Positions 1 to 11,140 of a stretch of DNA of 64,000 bases are shown in pieces. Under the pieces are notes generated by a model. The model worked only from the letters and a program-made list of their open reading frames with translations, was not told the origin of the DNA and did no database searches. Both the position numbers and the translations under genes were made by a program. Position 1 is the first letter of the stretch, and every line of letters starts with the position of its first letter. This DNA comes from Tubiluchus corallicola (lineage: Eukaryota > Priapulida > Priapulimorpha > Priapulimorphida > Tubiluchidae): NCBI GenBank assembly GCA_030141605.1, contig JAQGDQ010000068.1, positions 372,001 through 436,000 of the forward strand, written 5' to 3'.

Positions 1-98
1 TGTTATGTCTGGAAGATGTAACAAATAAAATTTCAATGAATGAAATAAGTTTTAAATCCTGCTAAAGTTTCCAAAAATGTTTTAATTCGTTTTGACAG

Positions 99-1648
99 GT
101 GATGTAAAGGTTACATCAGAAAATGTCGAGCTTCTTTTACCTGCTGCTGATCAATTTCACGTCTTGCCTCTCGTCAAAATGTGCAGTTCATTTCTCAAAT
201 CTCAACTTCGCATCGAAAACTGCATCGGTATCTACAAGTTCGCAAAACACTTTTTCTGCCCACGGTTAGCTGAAGCCGCACTCAGATTTATCCAGAGAAA
301 CTTCATCCCAGTTTCTATCAAAAGTGTAGAGTGGCTTCAATTGTCACTGGAGGAGTTACAAACTCTTCTGGACAGTGATGACGTGAACGCGAAGAGCGAA
401 GAAAGCGTTTTCGAAGCAATAACGAGGTGGATTGATTATTTGCCAGACAAGAGGAGTGCCGAAATGTCAAAACTTTTGTTAAAGATTCGATTTGGGCTTC
501 TACCCCGCACTTATCTAGAAGATGCGATAATGAGCAATGGCTACACCCAAGCAGCCGTTTGCCAAGAATTTTTAACTACTGTTATGTCCTTACTTGACGA
601 GCTTGATGATACCGATTTGACAGATCTTGATATGAACCAGGGACTATTCCGTCCCAGGGTGCCACATGATATATTATTCGCGATAGGTGGTTGGAGTGCT
701 GGCAGTCCAACTAACTTCATTGAAACATATGATTGCCGTGCAGACAAGTGGTATTTGACAATGGCAACAGATAGAACGCCAAGAGCTTATCACGGAACTG
801 CCGTTGTTTGTAATAAAATTTATGTAATTGGTGGATTTGATGGGACTGACTACTTCAACAGTGTTAGATGTTTTGACCCAGATGACCAAAGTTGGAGCGA
901 AGTAGCGCCCATGTATACTCAGCGTTGTTACATCTCAGTGACAGTACTAGACGGAATGATTTACGCCATGGGTGGTTATGATGGTAGATTTCGTCTGAAC
1001 ACTGCAGAAAAATACGACCCAGAACGAAACCAATGGACGATCATAGCGCCAATGGCACGACAGAGGAGCGATGCTAGCGCCACAACTTTAAATAAAAAAG
1101 TATACATTGTTGGAGGCTTCGATGGTCACGAGGTGACAAATACTTGTGAAACGTACGACCCAGAAACAAACCAATGGACGCTAATCCGTAACATGCTCAG
1201 TCGGAGAAGTGGAGTGAGCTGCACCACTTTTATGGGCTGCATTTATAGCTTGGGCGGTTTTAATGGGATGACTAGGCTGAGCTCTGGAGAGAAGTATGAT
1301 CCAAGAACTGGGGAGTGGACCGAGGTAATGGACATGTATAGTCCACGCAGCAACTTTGGCATTGGAGTGGTGGACAATATGATCTATGTGGTTGGCGGTT
1401 TCAATGGCTCAACAACTGTTCCATATGTGGAGTGCTTTGATGGAGAGGATTGGTTTGATGCCACAGGAATGAACTTGAACAGAAGTGCCCTCAGCGTATG
1501 CGTAGTTAGCGGGCTTAAACGTAGCAAAGATTATTCTTATCACGGACACAGAATGCAAGCCAAAGGTGAAACCAACGAAGCTGAAGAAGATGCCGAGCAA
1601 CAAAATGACAACGAGGCTCAGCAAGCCAATGATATGGATGTATCATAG
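99..1648 (+). CDS. KLHL10: Kelch-like protein 10 (KLHL10-type BTB-BACK-Kelch), 3' terminal coding exon, partial
   Basis: Family members are substrate adaptors of CUL3 E3 ubiquitin ligases, and KLHL10 is best known from male germ cells. The frame opens after an acceptor (tttgacag) at 91-98. The first two bases complete a split Gly codon (phase 1), so the start codon and most of the BTB domain lie upstream of the window. About 515 residues are present. They are the end of BTB (VKVTSENVELLLPAADQF), a BACK domain (around ENCIGIYKFAKHFFCP), then six Kelch repeats starting with ILFAIGGWSAGS near base 668. Each repeat carries the GG pair and the spaced Tyr and Trp. The segments RAYHGTAVV, YFNSVRCFDP, QRSDASATTL and RSNFGIGVVD are those I recall for KLHL10 rather than other Kelch-like proteins. 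The last ~35 residues are rich in Glu, Gln and Asn and end in a TAG stop. The orthologue call is from recalled motifs, not a search. Confidence 0.93.
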
Positions 1649-2317
1649 ATGTTGCCCATGTTTAGAATGTCACAATTTAAAAATGAGTGCCGTTATTATT
1701 TCTTGGCAAGTGTGGCGTAGTTAACTGCCATATGACCACCAATCAGAATAGTAATAGTAATGTAATTCAGAGATTCAGGATTTACGTCTGGAATAATCAC
1801 AGGAGAAAATGCAGCGTTGTACGCGTTTGAAGTGCCATTAAATTTCAAATTTGAAAGAGTAACGCTCCTACACAAAAAAGATCTGTGTTTACATGCATTA
1901 CTTTCTGGAAAAAACATCAACATGTAAAGCTGACCAGTAACTGTTAGATAAAATCAGGAAGGTGTGGCTAAATTTTCAAATTTGGTTAAATGTATGAGTA
2001 GAGACAATGATCCTGAATCCATAATAATTTTATTCATTCTAGTCATTCTTTGTAGTCGTTTTACCTTAACTGACTGTAGTTATTTACCTCGTGTTAGCTT
2101 ATAATAGTGCTGGTGTTGCCGTAGAGGGTGCGAACGCTCTTGCATTTTTAACTTGACTTTATTAACGCACCTTCATATAATAGTACTTTCATCAAAGCAA
2201 TTAAAATTCGTATCACACTAACGCTTTTGTCAATTTCCATTACTTTTTAATCGAGTGTTCTAAGGGAAACTTAAAAAAAATTACGTTGTATTATTTATCC
2301 TATGTTATGCTTGTATT
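1649..2317. other. KLHL10 3' flank, no gene seen
   Basis: This is AT-rich sequence after the KLHL10 stop and includes its 3' UTR. The nearest variant poly(A) signal I can see is ATTAAA near 2199. No open frame looks like protein. Confidence 0.5.
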
Positions 2318-2325
2318 ACATAGCG

Positions 2326-3180
2326 CAGTGGTTCCCAAACTTTCTCGGACCGTTACCCAAATCGGGAAACCCGGTCGTGTCCATTACCCCCCACCTAGTA
2401 CTACTTCTCCAACTCAAAAAGTAAACACATGTATATGCCACAAGCAAGCAAAATTATTTATGTTTGCTCGTGACATAAATAAATTTCCAGGTGTTGTTGT
2501 TGTATTGTTGCCAAAACAAGAATTACAATTACTGAACCTGCTCATTACTGAGTGAGCAGGTTCGTTCGAATAATTATTACTCGAACAAACGAAAACAAGA
2601 AGAAATGAATGACAACAACAAAATTTCAGTTAGTGGGACGGATGAGCCTGTTTTTCGGATGCCAGTTTCTCAATCCTGGGTTTCGTCAGGCTCAAAGCAA
2701 CGCGTGCATCGCTTTCCACGTCCAACCTATTTCTTTTCTTTGTTTTCATGTTCATTATGGACGAAAAACCTTGTTCACACATTCACAGCACCTTTCTGGG
2801 AAAAGAAACAAGAGAGACTCAAATTAGGCAAGTAATATTTTACTTTTCCTTAGTATCAAAGAGATAGAGAGATAGTAAAAGGGCCTAGCTGTCTCTAAAC
2901 TCTAAACGCTGTGCAGAAATGTCGATAGAGAAGAAACCAAAGAAACAATCGTGAACTTTGACTTCTCCCCAGGATCGCACCAGAGATCGTGGAAACGTGC
3001 GAATGATGGACCCCATGACACAGTGTTGCCTGCCGGAGGCAGTCTCTTCAAGAAGAAAACTACGTAAAATGCATTCCGAGCGAAGTTTTAAAAATTTTCA
3101 GAGGGGTGCCCGTTACCCCCCCCCAAAAAAAAAACCATATTACCCCCGGGGGTAATTTACCCCTACTTTGGGAACCACTG
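2326..3180. mobile_element. Non-autonomous hAT-like DNA transposon (855 bp) with 8-bp target duplication
   Basis: The left end reads CAGTGGTTCCCAAACTTT, and the right end, read on the other strand, is CAGTGGTTCCCAAAG, so the termini form inverted repeats. The flanking octamer acatagcg is present exactly at 2318-2325 and at 3181-3188. An 8-bp duplication with CAGTGGTTC-type termini is typical of the hAT superfamily. The interior has only short frames of about 70-90 codons and no recognisable transposase, so this is a deletion derivative or MITE-like copy. Runs of C near 2390 and 3115 sit just inside the ends and form a subterminal inverted pattern. Confidence 0.88.
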
Positions 3181-3188
3181 ACATAGCG

Positions 3189-4594
3189 AAAACACTATAT
3201 GAGAAATTTTATAATTCACAGCTTTTATCACAAAACTTATGAATATTTTGTCTCTGTAACATAAAAATTTGCTTTTTGCACTAAACAGAGCAGATTTCGG
3301 CGATTATAAGCGATTATATATTAGAAACAGTAATGTTTGCTAACTTGTTTATTAATAACTATCTTGACCTTTCTGGTCAGATTGACCGAATCACCACCTA
3401 ACAGCTGGTTAAGTGAGTGATTGACAATATGTAAATATAAACACAATAAAAAAACGCGAAGACAAAACAAAGAAAACGTCGAAAAAATTGAAGTGGAAAA
3501 TGAATGAAGAAAAGCGACAAAAGAAGCACAGAGCAACAAAGAAAAAGAATCTCGGGCTTATCACAGTGGGCAACGAAGTGGGTGAGAATAATTAGGATAT
3601 TGCCGAAAATGGTAACCGGAAGAGACATCATAATTAAATAGGCCTACAAGCTGATATCAGTATAGTTGTTTTTGTTTTGATTTTTGACATTTAAAAGACT
3701 AGTAGTATAATTGAATCACTGTCAGGTGATTATAATAGCCATCTGACAGTAATTCAGTTATGCCACTAGTTTTCTGATTTTGTTGTTGTTGTTGTTGTGG
3801 ACTGATGAGTTTGCAAAAATTTCGGAATCTGACATATAATGTCAAAGTTATGTTACTACAATAGTTAATCAATATATTTTATATATACTGCCAACAGAAC
3901 ATTATGTACTAAATGTGTGTACTTGAAAAAGGCGGCTTTAATTTCGTTTCTTAGTAAAATGTAACCGGAAGTGGTTCTGGCAGTGTGTTTCCCTTTGAAG
4001 ACATCTATGATTTATATTTGAATTTTGCCCCGACAGCTATATATGAAACTGACGCCCGTGATGATAATGATGAAGGATGATGATGATGATGACGATGATG
4101 ATGACGATGATGATAATGGTGAGAAGGAGGAGAAGGAGAAGGAGCAAAAGGATGAAGATGATGATGATAATAATCCTCTCAAAACCATATCACAAGTTTA
4201 TGTGATTTTTTACATTAGATATACGATATTTCAGTAAGTATTTACTAATTTCTTACATTTGTCATAATATTTTCACTGTTTGCGTGTAGACCCACGATTT
4301 CTATCGAACTGCTGGAAAAGACGCAGCTTTTATCTAAAGAGTGAACGGTTATTGTTCACAACTCAAAATTCAAATTTTAAAAAAGGTAGATGATTTTGAC
4401 TTTTACTAGGCAACAAAATCGGCAATAGAAAGTTGCTGATGTATATACATACAAGCGGACGTGAAGTAGACATATACCTTTCTTTTTACATTTCTGCTAC
4501 AACAGAATAATTGCATTTTAACTGTTATCAAATTTATCAAGCTTTCAAATTTTGGATCCCCTCAGTGCCTTTGTCATATTTCTTCATTGATTGG
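3189..4594. other. Intergenic, no gene seen; GAT-rich microsatellite
   Basis: Only low-complexity sequence is recognisable here: a short TTG run near 3781-3798 and an imperfect GAT/GAC repeat at about 4060-4175. The Asp/Glu-rich open frame across the latter is a by-product of the repeat. Confidence 0.6.
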
Positions 4595-4786
4595 TTATAA
4601 CTGTCTTCTGCCAAAAATCCGATGACCCCGTTTTAAGGCCGACCGGTGCACTAAGTCAATGCACTCATTACAGAGTCGTGCAAACTTGTATTGCCTCCAG
4701 GTATTGTCACTGAGTAACTCTACGGACCACGCAAGGCATCTTGCAGAATCAGAAGAGCGTTGCAACATTGACGAAATGTAAGACAC
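4595..4786 (-). CDS. Small unassigned ORF of 63 codons, divergent to the fibrinogen-domain gene
   Basis: I do not recognise this product. The frame starts with ATG, runs 63 codons and has a balanced composition with two Cys and clustered basic residues near its end (RSALKRGHRIFGRRQ). That is unlike the repeat-derived frames nearby. Its start lies about 130 bp from the start codon of the + strand fibrinogen-domain gene, so a shared bidirectional promoter is conceivable. It could equally be a decayed exon or chance. Confidence 0.22.
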   Translation of the reverse strand: MSYISSMLQRSSDSARCLAWSVELLSDNTWRQYKFARLCNECIDLVHRSALKRGHRIFGRRQL

Positions 4787-4907
4787 AAATCAGTTAATTA
4801 GTTGATAACGAAAATCGAAATATAAGAAGTAGTACGCCATGACATGTCAACACGGTGTAAATAGTATCTCGTGCGAGTGTAGTGCGCGGCGTGAGCGTTC
4901 CCAGAAC

Positions 4908-4955
4908 ATGGACCAGTATGCGTTCACTTTTTCTAGTTTTACTCGTATTGTGTGA
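4908..4955 (+). promoter_or_regulatory. Short upstream ORF overlapping the FReD start codon
   Basis: The sequence acATGg at 4908 opens a 15-codon frame ending with TGA at 4953-4955, overlapping the start at 4918 in another frame. If transcription begins upstream, this could reduce initiation at the main start. Confidence 0.3.
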
Positions 4956-5277
4956 AATTAAGCTGCGAAAAAACGGTGTGATATCTCAAACAGAGACCAC
5001 GACCGCGACAACGGAAGCTGATGGTGGTGGTGACTCTGGAACTACTGTCGCGCCAAACGACTCCAAAGAAGACCACGACTCTCATGGCGGGTGTGCAAAA
5101 GCCAGAACACAGAAAGAAATTTGTGCAAAATATGAGTTCACAGAAGAAGATGAAGAGTATCTGGACGAATTACTCGACTTGGACACAATGGACTTGTTGC
5201 AAACTGCGAAGAAGCAGTTGTTAAGGTGTCCAAATTACAAAAATCTGCATCAGATTTTTTACGTTTTAGATAGACTG
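4918..5277 (+). CDS. FReD gene exon 1: signal peptide, Thr-rich linker, acidic segment
   Basis: The ATG at 4918 starts a hydrophobic leader. A linker [19 protein letters not shown] follows, then a Cys-containing acidic stretch ([17 protein letters not shown]) predicted helical by eye. The exon ends after a Leu codon at a strong donor, CTG|GTGAGC, in phase 0. The open frame continues upstream without an ATG. Another ATG at 4908, in a different frame, opens a 15-codon reading frame that overlaps this start. Confidence 0.8.
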
Positions 5278-8200
5278 GTGAGCAATGTTTCTATTATTTA
5301 TAACCGATTTTAAATTTTTTCGTCAAGTCTATCGTATTATCGGAGCAAGGATTATCTATTCTTGTGTTCCATTTTCCTCGAAAACCGTTTTCAAAAAGTG
5401 TCACGCCAATGACAAAAGAAATTTCTGCTGTATTTCATACAATATGACCTGGCACCAATGTAATTTCTTTAGCAATAAAGCCAACCATGGACTCACATAC
5501 CAACGTAAACGCAGCCCTAAAATTTGAAATTGATGTTCCAAACTTTAGAAGTTCTTATTTGTGTCAACTACGCAGAGAATGTGATCTACAGAGAACAATT
5601 TCGTAAACCTGCAATGCGCTTTATGCAGGTTAAAAAGCGTGTTTTAGAACAGTTTATGTTGCGTCTACGCGACTACGTGCTGTTAAATTATAGGAAACCT
5701 GAATTATTATCAAAAGAACGCACCGCAGAGATTGTGATAGCCTCGCTGATGGCTATTCCTGAGACAGTTTATGTTCAGTTTCTTATTAAAGCGTCTGCAA
5801 GATAACCTTACTTCCAAGTTAAGCATTAAGCAGAGTTTAGGTGACAGAAGTATAGAGAAAGAATGGGGTAAAGAAACAGAGAATAATAATTTTTATAGTT
5901 TTAAACAGCAATTTTGCACATTTCTTGTTCGTTAATTAATTAAAGGTTATAATTAATCATGATTAATTATAACCTAGAATAGCAGCTAGTGAACAGTGCC
6001 AGTACTGTGATATAATACCTTAATCGCTGCTTTAAGTTTAAATTGGAAGCCCTATAATGGAAACGAGAATTATTTACATGTATACAAGCTTAAATGACTA
6101 TCCACTTTTTAGTGTTGTATTTGACAAATGTGAAGTCTCTCTATTTTTTTGCTAGCTGGCCATCTTTTTTATTTAGCCAAAAACGTGCTTTTTTAGTTGC
6201 AGTAGTGGAATTTTTATGGTAACTAACCCACTCATGGGAAGAGCCATTTGCCTTTGACACTCTACAAAGCAGTGAATATTGTATATATATATATATATTG
6301 GTAATATTGGTATTATAGATTTATTATGGAATGCTTTTTGCTGAGTCTTTCTTTAAAAATGCTAATGCTGGTATACATTTTAATTCGCCAAGCTATGTTC
6401 ATAATTATAAAGCTTTCCAACTTCCATTTTAAGAATACTTTCTATCCTATATTATGTTGTCAAAATAACCAGACGCAACCAACCAAAATAATCTGCTGAC
6501 TTTCTTTAAAGCTGGTTAAATATTTTGATTCTCTTAGTCGTTTATAATTTCAATTTCACACTTCAGTCTTAAAAAACTAAAAACGTGACTATTCAGTTTT
6601 AAAACTGATAAAGGATCAGCGTTTACAATGTAATAAGTTTGTGAAATCCCGTGTAACTTTCAAAAAGTTGAAATCTAGCAAATGCTCGCAAGTATTAAGT
6701 CAACAGTGGATGTTTGTTAAGCCATGCACACACTAGATGAACTGGTTACGCTAATGAAACTTGAGATAATGCACTTTATTGGTCTTTCAATCCAGTTTAT
6801 GTCATATAAGTTTTCGTGATTCGCTATATAATCGTCTTGACGTTACAAATCTACTTTCATGCCTTAGCGAGCTGAGCAAATTTTTTTGTCATATAAACGG
6901 TATTAATAAACACACGTGGTTAAAATAAAATACTTTTCATATCACATCATCTAGCTGCGCTTTAAAAGGATTTATTACATTTTCCGTGAATTTTATTTTC
7001 TGGGAAATGACCGGTCATGAAAAAAAATTCTGCAAAATGGCAATTCTGTGAAAAATCTTACTTGGAATTTTTTTCTAGGAAGCAAATTTTTCTGACAAAG
7101 AGTCTTCTATGAAGTTTTTTGATAGGAAAAAGTTTTCTGGCAAAAAACTCTTCTGTGGAAACGAGTCTACCCCATTTTCATTATTGCACTAAGTTATCTA
7201 AACCATATCTCAACATACGGCATGCCCATTCGTTTGATCTTCTGCTTGCTACCTAACTGTCGACATTGCTGGTTGACTGATTAACTGGCTGATCAGCTGG
7301 CTGTCTGGCTGGTTAATTCATCGACTGCTAGCCGGTAAACTTATTTGGTTATAAGAGATTGGAAATGGGATGTGTCCTGGAAATTATAACAAAGGTGCAC
7401 TATTCACTAACTATCAAGAAGTACTCAGAGATTTTTTGGTCAGTTTTTCAGATATAGAGCTCAAAGCTTTTATAAGTATATACTCATCGAAGGAAGCTGT
7501 GATCATTACCGCGGGTGTAAGTACAAACGAGGGAACCGTCAGGGATTTTTCCGAGGACCCGATATTTCCTTATTTATTGACGACTTCGAAGAAAATCCGG
7601 ATTTACTGGATGATGAAGATGAACAGAGGAATGCTATTCGAGGTAGGCGTACAAAAATAGCTTCTAATAGTCCCATATACGATAACGTACCAGGTACCTA
7701 TGTGTAGATCTTAGTGCTGATTATTTACAACTGACATTTAGGAGCCCCGGCTGCTTGACGACAGTGATTCCATTTTGGCCAAAGTACGTTGACGTTAATA
7801 ATAATAATTTATAACAATAACTCTAGTTTTGGGGGTAAGGTTAGCTTTAAAGGACCGGCGGCCTTCATTTGAAGCCAAAGAGCATCATCATTGCCCTAGA
7901 CGGAGCGAAGGTTGCAGTTGTTGAACATTCTTTACTTTATTTTAGCTTTCCAAGTTAATTTGATACCGCGCAGACACGCAATTTTCAATTGCACAACTAA
8001 AACTTTCACAACTGTAACGGGCTCGTGAACATTTTAAATTGTGCACCTGGCGGTATGGAGTTTGAAGACGTTGCATGCATTTGTGTATTATTAATTCACA
8101 AAAAGACAAAAGGACAGCGGAAGTATTAGACCCAACCAGCACTTAGCCAGCGATTATTGAAAGGGCAATTTTACAAGTTCTGTGACGACTTACGCGCCCT

Positions 8201-11084
8201 TTAGGGTAAATTATTTAGTTATTATCGAATGAGTCCAAACAGTTTTGATGAACTGTTGAGTTCTATTGGACCATTCATCATCTATAGGAACACTAACTGG
8301 GGAAAAACCGTTCCCCCAGAGGAGGGACTCGGCGACTTTAAGGTACCGTACTACATCATTGTTAAGCCTATGTTGATATTAAATTATTTTTTTGTGAGTT
8401 TTCACAGTCGTTTTAACTAGTTTTGTCTGTGCAAAAATCTAAACTTGCATGTTAACTGTAATTGGGCAGACTTTATCTTGCGTACAAAAACTGCATAAAG
8501 ATGATCAATGGAATAACGAATGAAATAAATTAGTTTATAAATAACGAATGAAATAAATTACTTATACTTTTTGTAATTTTTATATACCTGTTACAATGCA
8601 AAAAACGAAGAAAACTGCTCATTTAAGAAACACTCGAAATCCAAATGTAATTGCTACGGAATGATACAAGTTAATATGAAATGGTTTAATAAACAATACT
8701 GTATGCACTTTACACAATTTAAAAGTATTTAAATTCATATATTTCTGATGCATGGGAAGGCGTAAATCTTCTGTACTTAAAACAACGTACATGATCTGTG
8801 TGTTAAGAAGACATCGTTGGGAACTAAAGAACGTCCTGGGGTCTAATTATTAATTTACAAGTAATTTACTTAAGTTTCAAAACAGAAGAAATACGACCTC
8901 AATTAAACAGTCCGGATAGTCTTATTAAGTATTCTGTACAAATAATCAAAAACAGAATTAAATACAAATGAAATATCTTGATGTCATAAGTCGAAATGAA
9001 ATAAATGATTCTGATGATTTATTTACAAACCCGACCAGAGAGAAATGACAATAATTCATGTACGTAAAAAGTGTATAATCCGTGAAGTTACGTTATGTAA
9101 CACAGATACAGGTCAGACAGGACTTTGAATGTTGTCTTAACTATGAACAAACTAGTCATTTTATGGTTGTAAGGTTAACAGCTAGTTTGTTAAAAGATTT
9201 GCTATTGTCTTAGTTTTCTATTGAATTACTTGAACACACTGACGAATTTTCCTTGCAAAGTAGCAGCACAAAATAATTGATTAAAAACATGTTAAAAAGT
9301 ATGTATAGGTTAGTTTGGATACCTATAATATTGTATCAAAAAAACTCTTAGTTAGAGAAACTGTTAATACTGCTACCAAATCATTAGGAGGTAATAATGA
9401 TTATTAGTGGGCATTTAGACATTGCTGTGCACCTTTATCAAGAACATTTGAAAACGCTACAAGCACAAAACGCCTAATGTATAGTGTTATGTTGAAACTA
9501 ACGCTAATGGTAATAACATACTTTAGCTAATGTACTATTTTGCAGAAATTATGCACTTTTACTTCAGGAAGTCACCTCAAGGTGATGATGCGTTGATGTA
9601 CAGTCCAAATAGATACGTGTTTAACCTAGATAATAGATCCACATTAATTCCACATGAAAGTCATTACACCAAATGTAATTTTCACTTAAGATACATGTAA
9701 TAATGTTACACATTTTATAAATCTGCTCGTAACTTGAATGAAACATACGGAACTCTTAATTATTATCTCGTTTCGGGTGAAAAGGATGCATTGTGATGGT
9801 ACTGTGTTAGTGTTAAAACAAAACCTTTTTAGATTCCGCAGTATGTATTTTGATCGCACTCGGTTCCAACTAGCAAGATCGACAGTTTTCCTGATCAATC
9901 CACGATCAGTGATTTATTATCTGTTTACTAAAAACGCCAAAAATTGAAATGTTTTCAATCAGCCTAAAAATAAATGTGTAACTACTTGTCAAGTTTTGAT
10001 AATGTAAATGAAGGACATACGGGAGAAATTTTTGCATACTAAGATGTTGGGTTCACATTTCCTCACAAAACAGTATTACCGCCCACTTTTTACTTGGTAT
10101 CTAAAAACAAGCTAACCTAAAAACAAACTAAACTATGATGACAGTCAAAACACAAATAGCTGCAACCATGATATCCCTATAGGATGTATAGCAATTGCAG
10201 GTTGAGAATCAACATTCAATAAGTTTCATAATTTTGCAAGCAGCAAGCCGCCTAATTCAGCTCCATTTATTTACTTCAAAGGTTTGTGTGCAGCAAATGC
10301 GTCACACCGGCAAACTGGTTTAACTTCTCGGCCGCAAAAAACTGAAAGTCTACTTAATTCTGTGCGAGGCATCATTGATTGCTTTTCAACGAACTTCATT
10401 TGACGTTTTTATGATGTCATTTCTCACGCTTTTCTCTATTTAACCTCATGGACTTAAAATCGCAAATTGCTTAACGGTGACAAAAAGGTTTACCATTTTG
10501 TACGAATGAAATGACAATGATGATGACGACGATGATGATGATGATGACGACGACGACGATGATGATGATGATAGTAACGAATGTCGTCGGGAAAACATCT
10601 TGAAATTTAAAGGCTTAGCTAAAATATGACTACTGACGTTTGAATAGGATAATTGCTGCTTTCGCCCAGGGAGTAAAGTGAGTTATAATCGTGCCGTAAT
10701 CTGACAGACGCATTGTATTTTAACAATTTCATCCATTTCTCACATGTTGAAGTGAAGCAGAAAATTTCAACAACAATGTAATCAAGGTTCGCCATCTATA
10801 CAATTTTTCCTTTGACCTAACCTGCTACTAATTTCTCAGTCGTTCTGTGCTGTAAGCTTAACAGACCTTTCTATTTCAAACTTTCACTAAAGAAATTCAG
10901 GTAACGAAAGAAAGTAAAAGAAACTAAGAAGGCGCACAAATCAGGTAAATTGCAGGAACATAGTACCTGGAAAAGAACAAAGCACGAGAAAAATTCGTAC
11001 ACTAACATTTAGCATAATTATTCGAAAGTTGTTTAGGATTATGGCTTTTCAATTTATTAAGGACTAGTTACATCTATATAACTT

Positions 11085-11140
<56 letters not shown>

